DNA from: Mesorhizobium shangrilense
GTDB taxonomy: Bacteria; Pseudomonadota; Alphaproteobacteria; Rhizobiales; Rhizobiaceae
NCBI RefSeq assembly: GCF_040537815.1
Contig: NZ_JBEWSZ010000009.1
Span: 1-64,000, forward strand
Length of the DNA stretch: 64,000 nucleotides
Direction of reading: 5' to 3'
The first letter of the stretch is position 1; each line of letters opens with the position of its first letter. The position numbers were made by a program, and so were the translations under genes. Below the pieces are notes generated by a model, which searched no databases, was not told where the DNA came from, and saw only the letters and a list, made by a program, of their open reading frames with translations. Below, one piece after another: positions 1 to 10,317 of the stretch.

Positions 1-36
1 CGTTTAGCGGGGCGAGGAACCTAAGCTTGCAAGGCC

Positions 37-3000
37 TCACATCCCCGTCAGATCGCTCATCAGCCCGGACGCCACCGATAGCCGTGACACGGTGATATCG
101 CCGCCCTCGGTCAGCGCCTGCAGCCGCTCGCGGATGCGCGCCACGCGCTCGCCGCCTGCTTCCAGCCACGCCGCCACCGGGTCCGCTGCACTGGCGTGAC
201 CGGTCAGCGCGGCCACGGCAATGCCGCGCCGGGCAGCGCCGATCGTGTCGGTGGCGCGGGACAGCGCGAGCTGGTCGTAGTAATCCGACGGCGTGATCGA
301 GCGCGCCGCGTCCTCGACGCGAGGGATGCGGAAGGCGTCACTGACGGCGAAGAACGCCTTGGCCGCCGCGACGATGTCGGCGCCTGCCGCGCGTGCCGTC
401 AGTGCGATGTCGGGAATAAGTTCCGCCACCTCGCTCAGTGCCAGTTGCTCGGCCAGTTTTTCCGGCGCGCCGGCCTTGAACAGCCCGTGCCGCTTCTCCT
501 CGATCCGCTCGCGCGAGAAGGCCGGCAGCAATGAGACGAGCTTGGGCTCCAGCGCCTTGCGCGCGTCCTGCAACTCGGCGATGCGCTGGGCCAATGGCAC
601 CGTGCCCGCATCGTTCTTCAGGTACCAGCCGCTGGTCACATAGATCAGCCGGCTGACCGCCTGGTAGAGGTCGAGCTGCACCTGCCCGTCGATCTGGTTG
701 TCGAGCCCGTCGATCTCGCGATAGAGCGCCGGCAAGGCAAAACCGTCACGCACCACGGCGAAGGTGCTGACCACGTCGGCGGCGGTGCGGCCGGTCGCTT
801 CCTGCAACCGGTTGACGAAGGATGGACCGCCGCGATTGACCAGATCGTTGGCGACGACGCGGGCGATGATCTCGCGGCGCAGCCGGTGGCCACGGATTTC
901 GGCGGCGTATTTCTTCGCCATGCGGTCGGGAAAATAGCCCATCAAGTCGCGGTCGAAATGCGGCTCGTCCGGCACGTCGCTGGCAACGATGTCGGAAAAC
1001 AGCACGATCTTGGCATAGGCGAGCAGCACGCCGAGCTCGGCCCGGGTCAGCGGCTCGCCGCGCGCTTCGCGCTCGGCAAGGGCTGCCGGCGACGGCAGCG
1101 TTTCCACGGCACGGTCGAGCAGGCCGCGCGCCTCCAGCGCCGTCATGAACCGGCTCTGGTGCGCGATGTCGGCAAGCCCGCGCTTGCGGGCGATGGAGAG
1201 CGCCAGCGTCTGCTCGTAATTGTTGGACAGCACCAGGGCGCCGACCTCCCCGGTCATTTCGGCCAGCAGCTTGTTGCGCGCCGGCCGTGTCAGCGATCCA
1301 TTGCGCATGGCGGACGCCAGCGCGATCTTGATGTTGACCTCGACGTCGGAGCAATTGACGCCGCCCGAATTGTCGATGGCGTCGGAATTGCAGCGCCCGC
1401 CATTCATGCCGAACTCGATGCGCGCCCGCTGGGTGACGCCGAGATTGGCGCCCTCCCCGATCACCTTGGCGCGCACGTCGAGCGCCGTGATGCGGATGGC
1501 GTCGTTGGCGCGGTCGCCGACCTCGGCGTTGGTTTCGGTCGATGCCCTGAGGTACGTGCCGATGCCGCCGAACCACAGAAGGTCGACCGGTGCCTTGAGG
1601 ATGGCGGTCATGATCTCGACCGGCGTGGCGGTCGTCTTGCTGAGCCCGATCGCCGCCGCCGCTGCCGCCGGCAAGGTGATCGACTTCTGGTTGCGCGAGA
1701 CGATGATGCCGCCTTCCGACAGTTTGGTCTTGTCGTAGTCCTGCCAGCTCGAACGCGGCAGGGCGAACATGCGCTCGCGTTCGGCCATCGACGCCGCCAT
1801 GTCCGGATCGGGATCGATGAAGATGTCGCGATGATCGAAGGCGGCGATCAGCCGGGTCTTCGGCGACAGAAGCATGCCGTTGCCGAACACGTCGCCCGAC
1901 ATGTCACCCACCCCGACCACGGTGAAGGGCGAAGTCTGGATGTCCCGGTTCATCTCGCGAAAATGCCGCTTGACCGCTTCCCAGGCACCCTTGGCGGTGA
2001 TGCCCATCTTCTTGTGGTCATAGCCGGCCGAGCCGCCGCTGGCGAAGGCATCGTCGAGCCAGAAGCCATGCTGCTCGGAAATGGCGTTGGCGGTATCAGA
2101 GAAGGTCGCCGTGCCCTTGTCGGCGGCGACGACGAAATAGGGATCGTCAGGGTCGCGCCTGATGACGCCGGCAGGCGGGATGACACCGTCGAGACCGATA
2201 TTGTCGGTGATCGACAAAAGGCTGGAGACAAAGTTCTTGTAGGCCGATGTGCCGGCCTCGAAGATCGCGTCGCGACTGCCGCCCGCCGGCAGGCGCTTGG
2301 GGAAGAAACCGCCCTTGGCGCCGACCGGTACGATGACGGCGTTCTTGACCTGTTGCGCCTTGACCAGGCCCAGCACCTCGGTGCGGTAGTCCTGTGCGCG
2401 ATCCGACCAGCGCAGGCCGCCACGCGCCACCGGGCCGAAGCGCAGATGCAGGCCCTCGACCTCGGAACCATAGACGAAGATCTCGCGCCACGGCCGCGGC
2501 GCTGGCAATCCCTCGACCGCATGCGAATCGAGCTTGATCGCCAGCGACTGGCCTTTCTCTTTCGTATCGGCAACGAAATGATTGGTGCGCAGCGAGGCTT
2601 CGATCAGGTTGAGGTAACGGCGGATGATGGTGTCGTCATCGATGTTCGGCACCTCCTCCAGCGCGTCCTTGATCTTGGCCTTGAGATGCTTTGCCGCGAC
2701 CACGCCTTCGCCCTCCGCTGTCGGGCCGAGCCGGGCGATGAACAGCGCATGCAGACCGCGCGCGATGTCGGGGTAGCGGTTGAGTGCGGCGGCGATAAAA
2801 TCCTGGCTTTGCGGGATGCCGACCTGCTGCAGATAGCGGCCATAGGCGCGCAGGACGGTGATCTCGCTCGACCACAGGCCGGCGGTCTGGGCAAGGCCGC
2901 TATAGCCGTCATTGTCGACGTCGCCGCGCCACACCGACAGGAAAGCATCCTCGAACAGCGCGCCGCCATCGGCAAGGTCGATCGGCTTGCCGTAGCGGTT

Positions 3001-4851
3001 CTCCAGCTCCATGTCGTGGATGAAGACCATGCCGGACTGGTCGTCGCCGATCTCGAAAGTGCGCTCGCTGATGACCCGGAAGCCGATGTTTTCCAGCACC
3101 GGGACGCGCCGCGACAACGCCACCGGTGCGCCATGATGATAGATTTTCAGCGCCGCCTGCTGCGGCTTCTGGTGGGCATGGCGATAATAGTCGATGGCGA
3201 TCGGATTGGCCGCGCTGATCCTGGCGATGCGCCCGGCATCGACCAGCGCCACGGTCGGCGAGAAACTGTCGCGATAGCTCTCCGAAAAGCGTGAGGCGAT
3301 GGCGGTAAGCGCGGCATCGGCGCCGGTTTCGGCCGCGGTTTCGCGCAGCGCATCGTCCCAGGTCCGCACGATGTCGCGGATCGCCGCCTCGATCGCCGCT
3401 TGCTCGACCTTGGGCGTCTTGCCGCCGGAGCGGCCGATGATGAAATGGACGCGCGCCAGCCCGCCTTCCGGGAAAGCCGGATAGTAGGCCGACAGCCGGC
3501 CTTCGAATACGGTCTTGAGGTACGTGCCTACCTTCTCGCGCACGACGCTGTCGTAGCGGTCGCGCGGCACGAAGACGAGGATCGAGACGAAGCGATCGAA
3601 CTGGTCGGCACGCACCAGCGCGCGCACACGCGGCCGTTCGATCAGTCCCAGAATGGCTTCGGCGTGTTTCCGCAGGATCGGCACCGGTACCTGGAACAGC
3701 TCGTCACGCGGATAGCTTTCCAGCACGTTGATCAGTGCCTTGCCGGAATGGTCGCCGGGATTGAAGCCGGATTTGGCGATGATGGTCTCGGCCTTCGAGC
3801 GCAGATAGGGGATCTTCATCACCGAGCGCGTGTAGGCGGTCGAGGTGAACAGGCCGACGATGCGCAGCTCGCCCGAAAGCGCGCCCTTGGCGGTGTAGGT
3901 CTTGACGCCGATATAGTCGAGATAGATGCGGCGATGCACCGCCGACTTGGCATTGGCCTTGGTGACGATCAGCGGTTCCGGCCCGTGCAGGAAGGCGCGG
4001 ATTTCCGGCGTCGTCGTCACCGCTTCGGTGCCACGCCTCAGCACCAGCACATCGGGATCGGTCAGGATGCCGAGGCCGGCCTTGTCGGCGCGTTCCAGCG
4101 TGCCGCTCTTCTCGCCGCCGGTGTACTTGAACTCGCGCATGCCGAGGAAGGTGAAATTGTCATCGCGCAGCCATTCGAGGAAGGCGATCGCCTCGGTGAC
4201 ATGGGCCTTGTCGAGCGGCACCGGCGCATAGCGGAATTCCGAGATCGCCTGGTCGAGACGGGCCAGCATCGGTTTCCAGTCGGTGACGGCGGCGCGCACC
4301 TGCGACAGGATCTTCTTCAGCCGCGCGGCCAGCGCCTCCGCCTGCTCGGCGGAGAGACGGCCGATATGGACGTGGACGACGCTCAGCCGGTCATGGTTGT
4401 GATCGCCCTTGGCGAAGCCGCCATCGCCGAGAATTTCGTCGACGCCGGCCTTGCCGTGCTTCACGACGATGACCGGATGGGTGACCAGCAGCGGCTCACC
4501 GGCGCTCTCGGTGATTTCGCCGAGGATGGAATCGAACAGGAACGGCATGTTGTCGTTGACGACGGTGATGATGGTCATCGGCCGGCCCTGCCGGACGACA
4601 CCCGAATCAACATCTATGGCGACGACGCAATCACCCTTCTTGTGCCGGGCGACGGCGCGGCCGGCGAGGTCGGCGGCGCGCTCGAGATCGGCGACATCAT
4701 AGGCGGCGACATCTTCCGCCGGGGCTCGGGCAAGCAGGTAATCCGCCAGCCTGCCGGGCTTTTCGCTCGCCTTCGCAGCAGCCCCGCTTGTCCCGCTTCC
4801 CTTGGTCCCGCTCGTCTTTTTTGGACCACCAGCGGTTTTCAGGCTTGCCAT
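37..4851 (-). CDS. gdhB: NAD-specific glutamate dehydrogenase, large 180-kDa class
   Basis: This 1604-residue cytosolic enzyme oxidatively deaminates glutamate to 2-oxoglutarate with NAD+, feeding amino-acid carbon into the TCA cycle. Length matches the large bacterial NAD-GDH class, which has an N-terminal regulatory region with ACT-like modules, a central Rossmann-type catalytic core and a helical C-terminal region. Visible core motifs are VGAKGGFFPKRLP near residue 840 (substrate lysines), GDMSGDVFGNGML near 985, and GEGANLGVTQRARIE with NGGRCNSDAIDNSGGVNCSD near 1130-1170. The first 35 residues are Ala/Gly/Lys/Ser-rich and probably disordered. It is a single gene, divergent from the AhpD-like gene across a 138-bp gap. 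The symbol follows Pseudomonas; alphaproteobacteria also use gdhZ. Confidence 0.95.
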   Translation of the reverse strand: MASLKTAGGPKKTSGTKGSGTSGAAAKASEKPGRLADYLLARAPAEDVAAYDVADLERAADLAGRAVARHKKGDCVVAIDVDSGVVRQGRPMTIITVVNDNMPFLFDSILGEITESAGEPLLVTHPVIVVKHGKAGVDEILGDGGFAKGDHNHDRLSVVHVHIGRLSAEQAEALAARLKKILSQVRAAVTDWKPMLARLDQAISEFRYAPVPLDKAHVTEAIAFLEWLRDDNFTFLGMREFKYTGGEKSGTLERADKAGLGILTDPDVLVLRRGTEAVTTTPEIRAFLHGPEPLIVTKANAKSAVHRRIYLDYIGVKTYTAKGALSGELRIVGLFTSTAYTRSVMKIPYLRSKAETIIAKSGFNPGDHSGKALINVLESYPRDELFQVPVPILRKHAEAILGLIERPRVRALVRADQFDRFVSILVFVPRDRYDSVVREKVGTYLKTVFEGRLSAYYPAFPEGGLARVHFIIGRSGGKTPKVEQAAIEAAIRDIVRTWDDALRETAAETGADAALTAIASRFSESYRDSFSPTVALVDAGRIARISAANPIAIDYYRHAHQKPQQAALKIYHHGAPVALSRRVPVLENIGFRVISERTFEIGDDQSGMVFIHDMELENRYGKPIDLADGGALFEDAFLSVWRGDVDNDGYSGLAQTAGLWSSEITVLRAYGRYLQQVGIPQSQDFIAAALNRYPDIARGLHALFIARLGPTAEGEGVVAAKHLKAKIKDALEEVPNIDDDTIIRRYLNLIEASLRTNHFVADTKEKGQSLAIKLDSHAVEGLPAPRPWREIFVYGSEVEGLHLRFGPVARGGLRWSDRAQDYRTEVLGLVKAQQVKNAVIVPVGAKGGFFPKRLPAGGSRDAIFEAGTSAYKNFVSSLLSITDNIGLDGVIPPAGVIRRDPDDPYFVVAADKGTATFSDTANAISEQHGFWLDDAFASGGSAGYDHKKMGITAKGAWEAVKRHFREMNRDIQTSPFTVVGVGDMSGDVFGNGMLLSPKTRLIAAFDHRDIFIDPDPDMAASMAERERMFALPRSSWQDYDKTKLSEGGIIVSRNQKSITLPAAAAAAIGLSKTTATPVEIMTAILKAPVDLLWFGGIGTYLRASTETNAEVGDRANDAIRITALDVRAKVIGEGANLGVTQRARIEFGMNGGRCNSDAIDNSGGVNCSDVEVNIKIALASAMRNGSLTRPARNKLLAEMTGEVGALVLSNNYEQTLALSIARKRGLADIAHQSRFMTALEARGLLDRAVETLPSPAALAEREARGEPLTRAELGVLLAYAKIVLFSDIVASDVPDEPHFDRDLMGYFPDRMAKKYAAEIRGHRLRREIIARVVANDLVNRGGPSFVNRLQEATGRTAADVVSTFAVVRDGFALPALYREIDGLDNQIDGQVQLDLYQAVSRLIYVTSGWYLKNDAGTVPLAQRIAELQDARKALEPKLVSLLPAFSRERIEEKRHGLFKAGAPEKLAEQLALSEVAELIPDIALTARAAGADIVAAAKAFFAVSDAFRIPRVEDAARSITPSDYYDQLALSRATDTIGAARRGIAVAALTGHASAADPVAAWLEAGGERVARIRERLQALTEGGDITVSRLSVASGLMSDLTGM

Positions 4852-4989
4852 GATGCCAATTTCCTCCCGTCACATGCTTTTACGACTATCGTAGCAGATG
4901 ACCCGTATTTGGCGACAAAGGTTTGACGGCTTGCGAACAAATATCGGAATTCATCGGAAAATCGCCCAGAGAATGAGGAGAAACGCTCC

Positions 4990-5553
4990 ATGACCGGCAG
5001 AATCACCGCGCTTGACCTCGGCACCGTCGAGCTCAGCGAAGCCACAAAAGCCTATTTCGCCAAATGCGAGGAGAAGCTCGGCCTCGTTCCAAATGTGCTG
5101 CGCGCCTATGCCTTCGACGAGAAGAAACTGCGCGCCTTCACCGACATGTACAACGACCTGATGCTGGGCGAATCCGGCCTGTCCAAACTGGAGCGCGAAA
5201 TGATCGCGGTCGCCGTCTCCTCGATCAACCACTGTTACTATTGCCTAACCGCGCATGGCGCGGCGGTGCGTCAGCTGTCCGGGGCCCCGGCGCTCGGCGA
5301 GATGATGGTGATGAATTTCCGCGCCGCCGACCTTTCGCCCAGGCAGACCGCAATGCTCGAATTCGCCGTCAAGCTGACCGAAGAGCCGGCAAAGATCGTC
5401 GAGGCTGACCGGGCCGCGCTTCGCGAAGCCGGCTTCACCGATCGCGATATCTGGGACATCGCGTCGACCGCCGCCTTCTTCAACATGTCGAACCGGGTGG
5501 CAGCCGCCATAGATATGCGGCCGAACGACGAATACCACGCCATGGCGCGGTGA
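4990..5553 (+). CDS. AhpD-like / carboxymuconolactone decarboxylase family protein
   Basis: A 187-residue all-helical protein of the peroxidase-related branch of the AhpD/CMD superfamily. It carries the redox motif CYYCLTAH (Cys-x-x-Cys plus His about residues 82-89) preceded by the conserved E(R)EMIAVAVSSIN segment. Family members use the Cys pair and His as a peroxidase or proton-relay centre; the substrate here cannot be told from sequence. A purine-rich ribosome site (GAATGAGGAG) ends a few bases before the ATG. Its nearest downstream partner, the YCII-domain gene 135 bp away, also looks like a small-molecule enzyme, but nothing links the two functionally. Confidence 0.85.
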   Translation: MTGRITALDLGTVELSEATKAYFAKCEEKLGLVPNVLRAYAFDEKKLRAFTDMYNDLMLGESGLSKLEREMIAVAVSSINHCYYCLTAHGAAVRQLSGAPALGEMMVMNFRAADLSPRQTAMLEFAVKLTEEPAKIVEADRAALREAGFTDRDIWDIASTAAFFNMSNRVAAAIDMRPNDEYHAMAR

Positions 5554-5688
5554 CGGGTCCCGGTTGCCGCAATCCCATGGAATATTAGGCGATTCGCATA
5601 TTTATTGCTTGTTTGCCGGTTTGGTCCGATGATCACAGCGCGGCGTGACCGCATGCCCGGTTCGACGCCGCTGATCAAGGAGGAGAAC

Positions 5689-6015
5689 ATGGCGAAGTTT
5701 CTCTACGTGTATCATGGCTCCGGCAAGATGCCCGCGACCGAAGCTGAGCGAAAAGCGGCAACAGATGCCTGGACAGGCTGGTTTGGAAAGCTTGGCGCGG
5801 CCGTGGTCGACGGCGGCAATCCGGTCGGCATGTCGAAGACCGTGCTTCCCGGCGGCAAGGTCGAGAACAATGGCGGCAGCAACCCGACTGGCGGCTATTC
5901 GATCATCGAGGCGAAGGACATCGATGATGCCGCCAGAAAGGCAAAGGATTGCCCGATGCTGGCCATGCCCAACTGCAGCGTCGAGATTGCGCCCATCATC
6001 AATATGATGGGCTGA
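5689..6015 (+). CDS. YCII-domain protein
   Basis: A 108-residue protein of the YCII / DGPF fold (dimeric alpha-beta barrel). The frame is open further upstream, but the start is set at the ATG preceded by AAGGAGGAGAAC, an excellent ribosome site, giving MAKFLYVYHG, the usual first beta strand of the family. Other family hallmarks are W-T-G-W-F-G-K-L-G-A-A-V-V-D-G-G-N-P in the first half, GGYSIIEAKDIDDAARKAKD in the second, and the closing strand with ...VEIAPI. Function in this family is poorly defined; some members are small-molecule dehalogenase- or isomerase-like. Confidence 0.85.
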   Translation: MAKFLYVYHGSGKMPATEAERKAATDAWTGWFGKLGAAVVDGGNPVGMSKTVLPGGKVENNGGSNPTGGYSIIEAKDIDDAARKAKDCPMLAMPNCSVEIAPIINMMG

Positions 6016-6024
6016 GGCGCCAGG

Positions 6025-6639
6025 TCAGGACCGTGCCGCGATCGCCGCCGCGGCACCGGCCATCGTGGTGGCACTGACGCGGTTGGCGATCTTCATCGCC
6101 CGCTTGCTCTTCAGCAGTCTTCGCGCCTGGGATGCGGCAAGCACCCAGGCGAGATCGATGGCGATGAGGACCACGGCCATTGTCAGCGTCAGCTCGACCC
6201 AGCCGACCACCGTCACCGAGGCGAGGTCGATGATGGTCGGAAGCAGCGCCAGGTAGAACATCATGATCTTGGGATTGCCGAGCGTCACCGCCATGCCGGC
6301 GAAGAACAGTTTAGCCGGCGAATCTTCACGCGGCATCTCGCCTTCCCCGGCTTCAACAGGCGCCGTCCACATCTTCCAGGCCAGATAGGCGAGATAGGCG
6401 ACGCCAACCCATTTCACGACGACGAAGGCGAAATGGAAGGTCTGCGCCACGACAGCCAGCCCGAACACCGCCAGCGACAGCCAGATACCCTCGCCGATCC
6501 ACATGGCGAGCAGGAACGGGAACACGTCGCGAAACCCCTTGGAGATGACGCGTGCCACGAGCGCCGCGATCGACGGGCCGGGCGAGCCGGCCGCGACGAA
6601 CAGCGCGGCGGCGAAGATCAAGAGCGAGGTGAGATGCAT
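6025..6639 (-). CDS. LysE/RhtB family amino-acid exporter
   Basis: An integral membrane protein of about 204 residues with six hydrophobic segments. It opens with MHLTSLLIFAAALFVAAGSPGPS; the SPGP turn after the first helix is the LysE/RhtB signature. A second marker is the LGNPKIMMFYLALLP motif before the fourth helix. Family members export lysine, threonine, homoserine lactone or similar metabolites by proton antiport; the substrate here is unknown. The frame continues 23 codons upstream to another ATG at 6708, but that extension would place extra hydrophobic residues before the canonical first helix, so the internal ATG is preferred. It converges on the YCII gene with a 9-bp gap. Confidence 0.85.
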   Translation of the reverse strand: MHLTSLLIFAAALFVAAGSPGPSIAALVARVISKGFRDVFPFLLAMWIGEGIWLSLAVFGLAVVAQTFHFAFVVVKWVGVAYLAYLAWKMWTAPVEAGEGEMPREDSPAKLFFAGMAVTLGNPKIMMFYLALLPTIIDLASVTVVGWVELTLTMAVVLIAIDLAWVLAASQARRLLKSKRAMKIANRVSATTMAGAAAAIAARS

Positions 6640-6727
6640 GGCGAGGATCCCGACTTTGGGGTTGACGGCCATACTAAGCAGCAGCAGCGACATTGGCAAA
6701 GACAGCACAATCGCGTTGGTTAGCGCT

Positions 6728-6900
6728 GCCCCTCATTGCCCTGCCGGGCATTTCTCCCCGTATAGTGACGGGGAGAAAAAGCGCCGTCGCGAATGATTTG
6801 GCCAAATTATCGACGTTGCTGAATAAGCGACGAGGCCGCGGCCAGCCCTCTTCTCCCCGTCACTATACGGGGAGAAGGTGCCGGCAGGCGGATGAGGGGC
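6728..6900. repeat. Intergenic palindromic element, family A (full copy)
   Basis: Two roughly 49-bp ends are inverted copies of each other (6728-6776 and 6851-6900). Each end contains its own 10-bp perfect hairpin (TTCTCCCCGT with ACGGGGAGAA). Related copies lie at 12989-13056 (compact) and 52510-52681. The organisation resembles rhizobial intergenic mosaic or MITE-like elements; no coding capacity is seen. Confidence 0.8.
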
Positions 6901-7264
6901 GGCGCCGACGTCCGAAAAATCGAGCCCATATGCCGTCGTGTCGGTCGAACAGGCTCTTGCCCGTCTGCCACCTCGCCGCTAGAGAAGCCGCCCCGACATC
7001 CATTTCGAGCTTCACTTTGCCTCAGTAACCGCCGGTCTCGTCAACTCCCCTGGTACACCGCAAGGCGTCGAATTGGCGGCGTCTGCTTTATTTCATGTGT
7101 TCCTCAGGCGGCGGTTCGAGACCGGTTTGGCACTGCTGAACCGCTGTCGCGCGCATTGCGACGCCTGACTTTCCATTGCCGCAGCCTCTTCGCCACGCCG
7201 TGCCCGCATGGGCATCTCGACATCGCCGGCCTGAAGAACTTCCCAACGGGAAGGACTTTTCGGC
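6901..7264. other. Intergenic stretch without a recognised gene
   Basis: This interval lies between the family A repeat and the DUF1062 gene. Open frames cross it on both strands, but none has a recognisable protein family, a ribosome site or consistent codon bias. I see no RNA gene or strong hairpin. It presumably carries the promoter of the DUF1062 gene. Confidence 0.5.
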
Positions 7265-7891
7265 ATGTCTGGACACCTGCGTATCCGCTGGACGATCGTC
7301 CCCAGCACCGCGCCTCAACCTCTCATCAACTGCAATCGTTGCGGCGGCCTGAAGCCCTATCGCTGCAGCGGCAGATTCCGCGTCAATGCCAACGGCAAGC
7401 GCATCGACGCGTGGCTGATCTATCGCTGCGTCGACTGCGACAATTCCTGGAATTTTGGCATCCTCGAACGCTGCAGCCGCCGCGACATCGAGCCAGCGCG
7501 GCTGGCGGCGCTCGAAAGCAACGATCCAGTCCTGGCGTATCGTCACGCCTTCGATGTGATAGCGCTGCGACGCCAGGTCGGGCGCGTCGAGGAATTTCCG
7601 GATGTCGCCGTGCGCAAGGAAGTGCTCGAAGGCACCCGGGAAAGCGCGGCGGTTCTGGAACTCCGGCTTGGGCTGGAAATGTCGACGTCACTCCGACTCG
7701 ACCGCCTGCTTTCCGGCGAACTCTCCATATCGCGCTCGCGACTTCAGGCGCTGGAGGAGAAGCGGTTGTTGAGCGTCGACCCGGAGGGGGCCAAAGCCTT
7801 GCGCAAGCCGGCCCGTCAGGGAACCACCGTCCGCATTGATCTCGTTGGCGAAGACGATCGGCAAGCCATCATCTCGGCGGCCGGTGGCTGA
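7265..7891 (+). CDS. DUF1062 family protein
   Basis: A 208-residue soluble protein. The N-terminal third carries two Cys pairs, CNRCGG (about residues 23-26) and CVDCDN (about 56-59), which probably bind one zinc ion as a small zinc ribbon. The rest is charged and helical, with a HTH-like or S4-like segment (LRLDRLLSGELSISRSRLQALEEKRLLSV, positions about 140-168) that resembles an RNA-binding S4 module. This arrangement is that of DUF1062, for which no function is established. A GGGAAGG ribosome site precedes the ATG. It ends against a strong terminator shared with the convergent typA gene. Confidence 0.8.
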   Translation: MSGHLRIRWTIVPSTAPQPLINCNRCGGLKPYRCSGRFRVNANGKRIDAWLIYRCVDCDNSWNFGILERCSRRDIEPARLAALESNDPVLAYRHAFDVIALRRQVGRVEEFPDVAVRKEVLEGTRESAAVLELRLGLEMSTSLRLDRLLSGELSISRSRLQALEEKRLLSVDPEGAKALRKPARQGTTVRIDLVGEDDRQAIISAAGG

Positions 7892-7900
7892 ATGAAAGAA

Positions 7901-7927
7901 GGGGTGGAGCACCAGGTGCTCCACCCC
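7901..7927. terminator. Bidirectional rho-independent-type terminator
   Basis: A perfect 12-bp inverted repeat (GGGGTGGAGCAC, loop CAG, GTGCTCCACCCC) sits between the convergent DUF1062 and typA genes. On the minus strand it is followed by TTCTTTC, on the plus strand by TCTC. The position and strength support termination of both genes, better for typA. Confidence 0.8.
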
Positions 7928-7953
7928 TCTCAAACCTATCGAAAGCTGAAGGA

Positions 7954-9783
7954 TTACGCCGCGCCGACCACCTTCGACGACTTCTCGAAGCGCTTGCGCT
8001 CATTGGGGTCGAGATAGAGTTTGCGCAGGCGAATGGTCTTCGGCGTCACCTCGACCAGCTCGTCATCCTGGATCCAGGCCAAAGCGCGTTCCAGCGTCAT
8101 GCGGATCGGCGGCGTCAGCTTCACCGCTTCATCCTTGCCGGCGGCGCGGATGTTGGTCAGCTTCTTGCCCTTCAGCACGTTCACTTCGAGATCGTTGTCC
8201 CTGGAGTGGATGCCGATGATCATGCCCTGATAGACCTTGACGCCGGGGTCGATGACCATCGGGCCACGATCTTCCAGGTTCCACATTGCATAGGCGACAG
8301 ATTCGCCCTGCTCGTTGGAGATCAGCACGCCGTTGGTGCGGCCCGGCAATTCGCCCTTGTAGGGCTCATAGGCATGGAAGAGCCGGTTCATCACGGCGGT
8401 GCCGCGCGTGTCGGTCAGCAGTTCCGACTGGTAGCCGATCAGGCCACGCGTCGGCGCGTGGAAGACGATGCGCTGGCGGTTGCCGCCGGAGGGGCGCAGC
8501 TCGACCATCTCGGCCTTGCGCTCCGACATCTTCTGCACGACGACGCCGGCATGCTCCTCGTCGACGTCGATGACGACTTCCTCGACCGGCTCCAGCAATT
8601 CGCCGTTCTCGCCCTTCTGCATGACGACGCGCGGCCGCGACACGGCGATTTCAAAGCCTTCGCGGCGCATCGTCTCGATCAGCACGGCCAGCTGCAATTC
8701 GCCGCGGCCGGAGACGAAGAACGAATCCTTGTCCGGCGATTCCTCGATCTTCAGCGCGACATTGCCTTCGGCCTCGCGCAGCAGGCGGTCGCGGATGACG
8801 CGGCTGGTCACCTTGTCGCCCTCGGTGCCGGCGAGCGGCGAATCGTTGACGAGGAAGGACATGGTCACGGTCGGCGGGTCGATCGGCTGCGCATGCAGCG
8901 CCTCGGTCACCGCCAGGTCGCAGAACGTGTCGGCAACGGTGCCCTTGGACAGGCCGGCAATGGCGACGATGTCGCCCGCCTGCGCTTCTTCGATCGGCTG
9001 GCGCTCGAGGCCACGGAAAGCGAGGATCTTCGAGATGCGGCCGGTTTCGATCTGCGTGCCGTCATGGTGCAGAACCTTGACCGCCTGGTTGGCCTTCAGT
9101 GTGCCGGATTCGATACGGCCGGTGATGATGCGGCCGAGGAAGGGGTTGGCTTCCAGGATGGTGCCGATCATGCGGAACGGGCCGGGATGAACGGTCGGCT
9201 CCGGCACATGCTTGATGACGAGATCGAACAGCGGCGCAAGCTGCTGGTCCTTGGGGCCTTCCGGATTTTCCGAAACCCAGCCGTCGCGGCCCGAACCGTA
9301 GAGGATCGGGAAGTCGAGCTGGTCGTCGGTGGCGTCGAGCGCCGCGAACAGGTCGAACACCTCGTTGACCACTTCGACATGGCGGGCGTCCGGGCGGTCG
9401 ATCTTGTTGATGACGACGATCGGCTTCAGGCCAACCTTCAGCGCCTTGCCGACGACGAACTTGGTCTGCGGCATCGGCCCTTCAGCGGCATCGACCAGCA
9501 CGATGGCCGAATCCACCATCGAAAGGATGCGCTCCACCTCACCGCCGAAATCGGCGTGGCCGGGCGTGTCGACGATGTTGATGCGGGTGTCCTTCCAGTC
9601 GACCGAGGTCGCCTTGGCCAGGATGGTGATGCCGCGTTCTTTTTCGAGATCGTTGGAATCCATGGCGCGTTCGGCGACGCGTTGGTTGTCGCGGAAGGAG
9701 CCGGATTGCCGGAGCAACTGGTCGACCAGGGTTGTTTTTCCATGGTCGACGTGCGCGATGATCGCGATATTACGGATTTTCAT
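7954..9783 (-). CDS. typA: Ribosome-associated translational GTPase TypA/BipA
   Basis: A 609-residue translational GTPase that binds the ribosome and supports 50S assembly and stress adaptation. The start is set at [18 protein letters not shown], placing the G1 loop AHVDHGKTT at residues 10-18 as in the family; the frame extends 28 codons upstream without any family resemblance. G2 (RGITI), G3 ([11 protein letters not shown]) and G4 (NKIDRPDAR) follow, then domain II, the EF-G-like domains III and V, and the TypA C-terminal domain ([15 protein letters not shown] ... [26 protein letters not shown]). The length is normal. It is monocistronic and ends at the strong terminator shared with the DUF1062 gene. 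Confidence 0.97.
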   Translation of the reverse strand: MKIRNIAIIAHVDHGKTTLVDQLLRQSGSFRDNQRVAERAMDSNDLEKERGITILAKATSVDWKDTRINIVDTPGHADFGGEVERILSMVDSAIVLVDAAEGPMPQTKFVVGKALKVGLKPIVVINKIDRPDARHVEVVNEVFDLFAALDATDDQLDFPILYGSGRDGWVSENPEGPKDQQLAPLFDLVIKHVPEPTVHPGPFRMIGTILEANPFLGRIITGRIESGTLKANQAVKVLHHDGTQIETGRISKILAFRGLERQPIEEAQAGDIVAIAGLSKGTVADTFCDLAVTEALHAQPIDPPTVTMSFLVNDSPLAGTEGDKVTSRVIRDRLLREAEGNVALKIEESPDKDSFFVSGRGELQLAVLIETMRREGFEIAVSRPRVVMQKGENGELLEPVEEVVIDVDEEHAGVVVQKMSERKAEMVELRPSGGNRQRIVFHAPTRGLIGYQSELLTDTRGTAVMNRLFHAYEPYKGELPGRTNGVLISNEQGESVAYAMWNLEDRGPMVIDPGVKVYQGMIIGIHSRDNDLEVNVLKGKKLTNIRAAGKDEAVKLTPPIRMTLERALAWIQDDELVEVTPKTIRLRKLYLDPNERKRFEKSSKVVGAA

Positions 9784-9980
9784 GTTCTGGTCTCGGGAGC
9801 GTTGCAGGCAGCAGGCCAAAGGCGCTGCCTTCTTTCGGTTGCGCGGCTCATACAGGGTTTTTCGCATTTGCGAAAGAGGAAGCGAGACACCAAATACTCA
9901 TCAAATCTTAAGCATCATCGTGTGAGATGATTTTGTTAACCAAGGCGGGAACCTTCGGGAGCCCGGACAGTTCGAACATC

Positions 9981-10262
9981 ATGACCGACAAACTCACCCG
10001 TTTCTGGCCACTCATAGCGTCCGCTGCATTTGCCGTCCTGCTGGCGGTCAACGCCGCGCAGTCCGCCGCAACGCGTAATGACGCGCGCACGGTTCTGCCG
10101 CCAGACACGATTTCCGCGCAACAGGTCTATGCCAATGCGCCAGACGGCGTCGATCCGATCGTGACCGGCCCCGTCAGCACCGCCTTCAAGCAAAGGCAGG
10201 ATGCCGCCAACTGCGAAACCGCTGTATGGCCGAACATTCCGATGGTTTGCTACCCGAACTGA
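9981..10262 (+). CDS. Small exported protein of unknown function
   Basis: A 93-residue protein starting MTDKLTRFWPLIASAAFAVLLAVNAAQSA, a signal peptide or single membrane anchor. The mature part is short and ends CETAVWPNIPMVCYPN, with two Cys residues that could form a disulfide bond. The frame is open 18 codons further upstream, but the chosen ATG directly precedes the charged N-region of the signal sequence. I do not recognise the family. It is divergent from typA. Confidence 0.6.
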   Translation: MTDKLTRFWPLIASAAFAVLLAVNAAQSAATRNDARTVLPPDTISAQQVYANAPDGVDPIVTGPVSTAFKQRQDAANCETAVWPNIPMVCYPN

Positions 10263-10317
10263 TTTTTGATCCCTATCGCTGCAACGCCTCGAGGCCGGCA
10301 GAACGCCGACCTTCCCG

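Noticed and set aside
886..3294. An 802-codon open frame on the plus strand opposite glutamate dehydrogenase
   Set aside because: It is antisense to a strongly conserved gene, rich in Arg, Asp and His as expected of the complement frame in GC-rich DNA, and matches no family.
8206..9930. Long plus-strand frame opposite typA
   Set aside because: Shadow of the typA gene with no recognisable domain; it also crosses the typA promoter.
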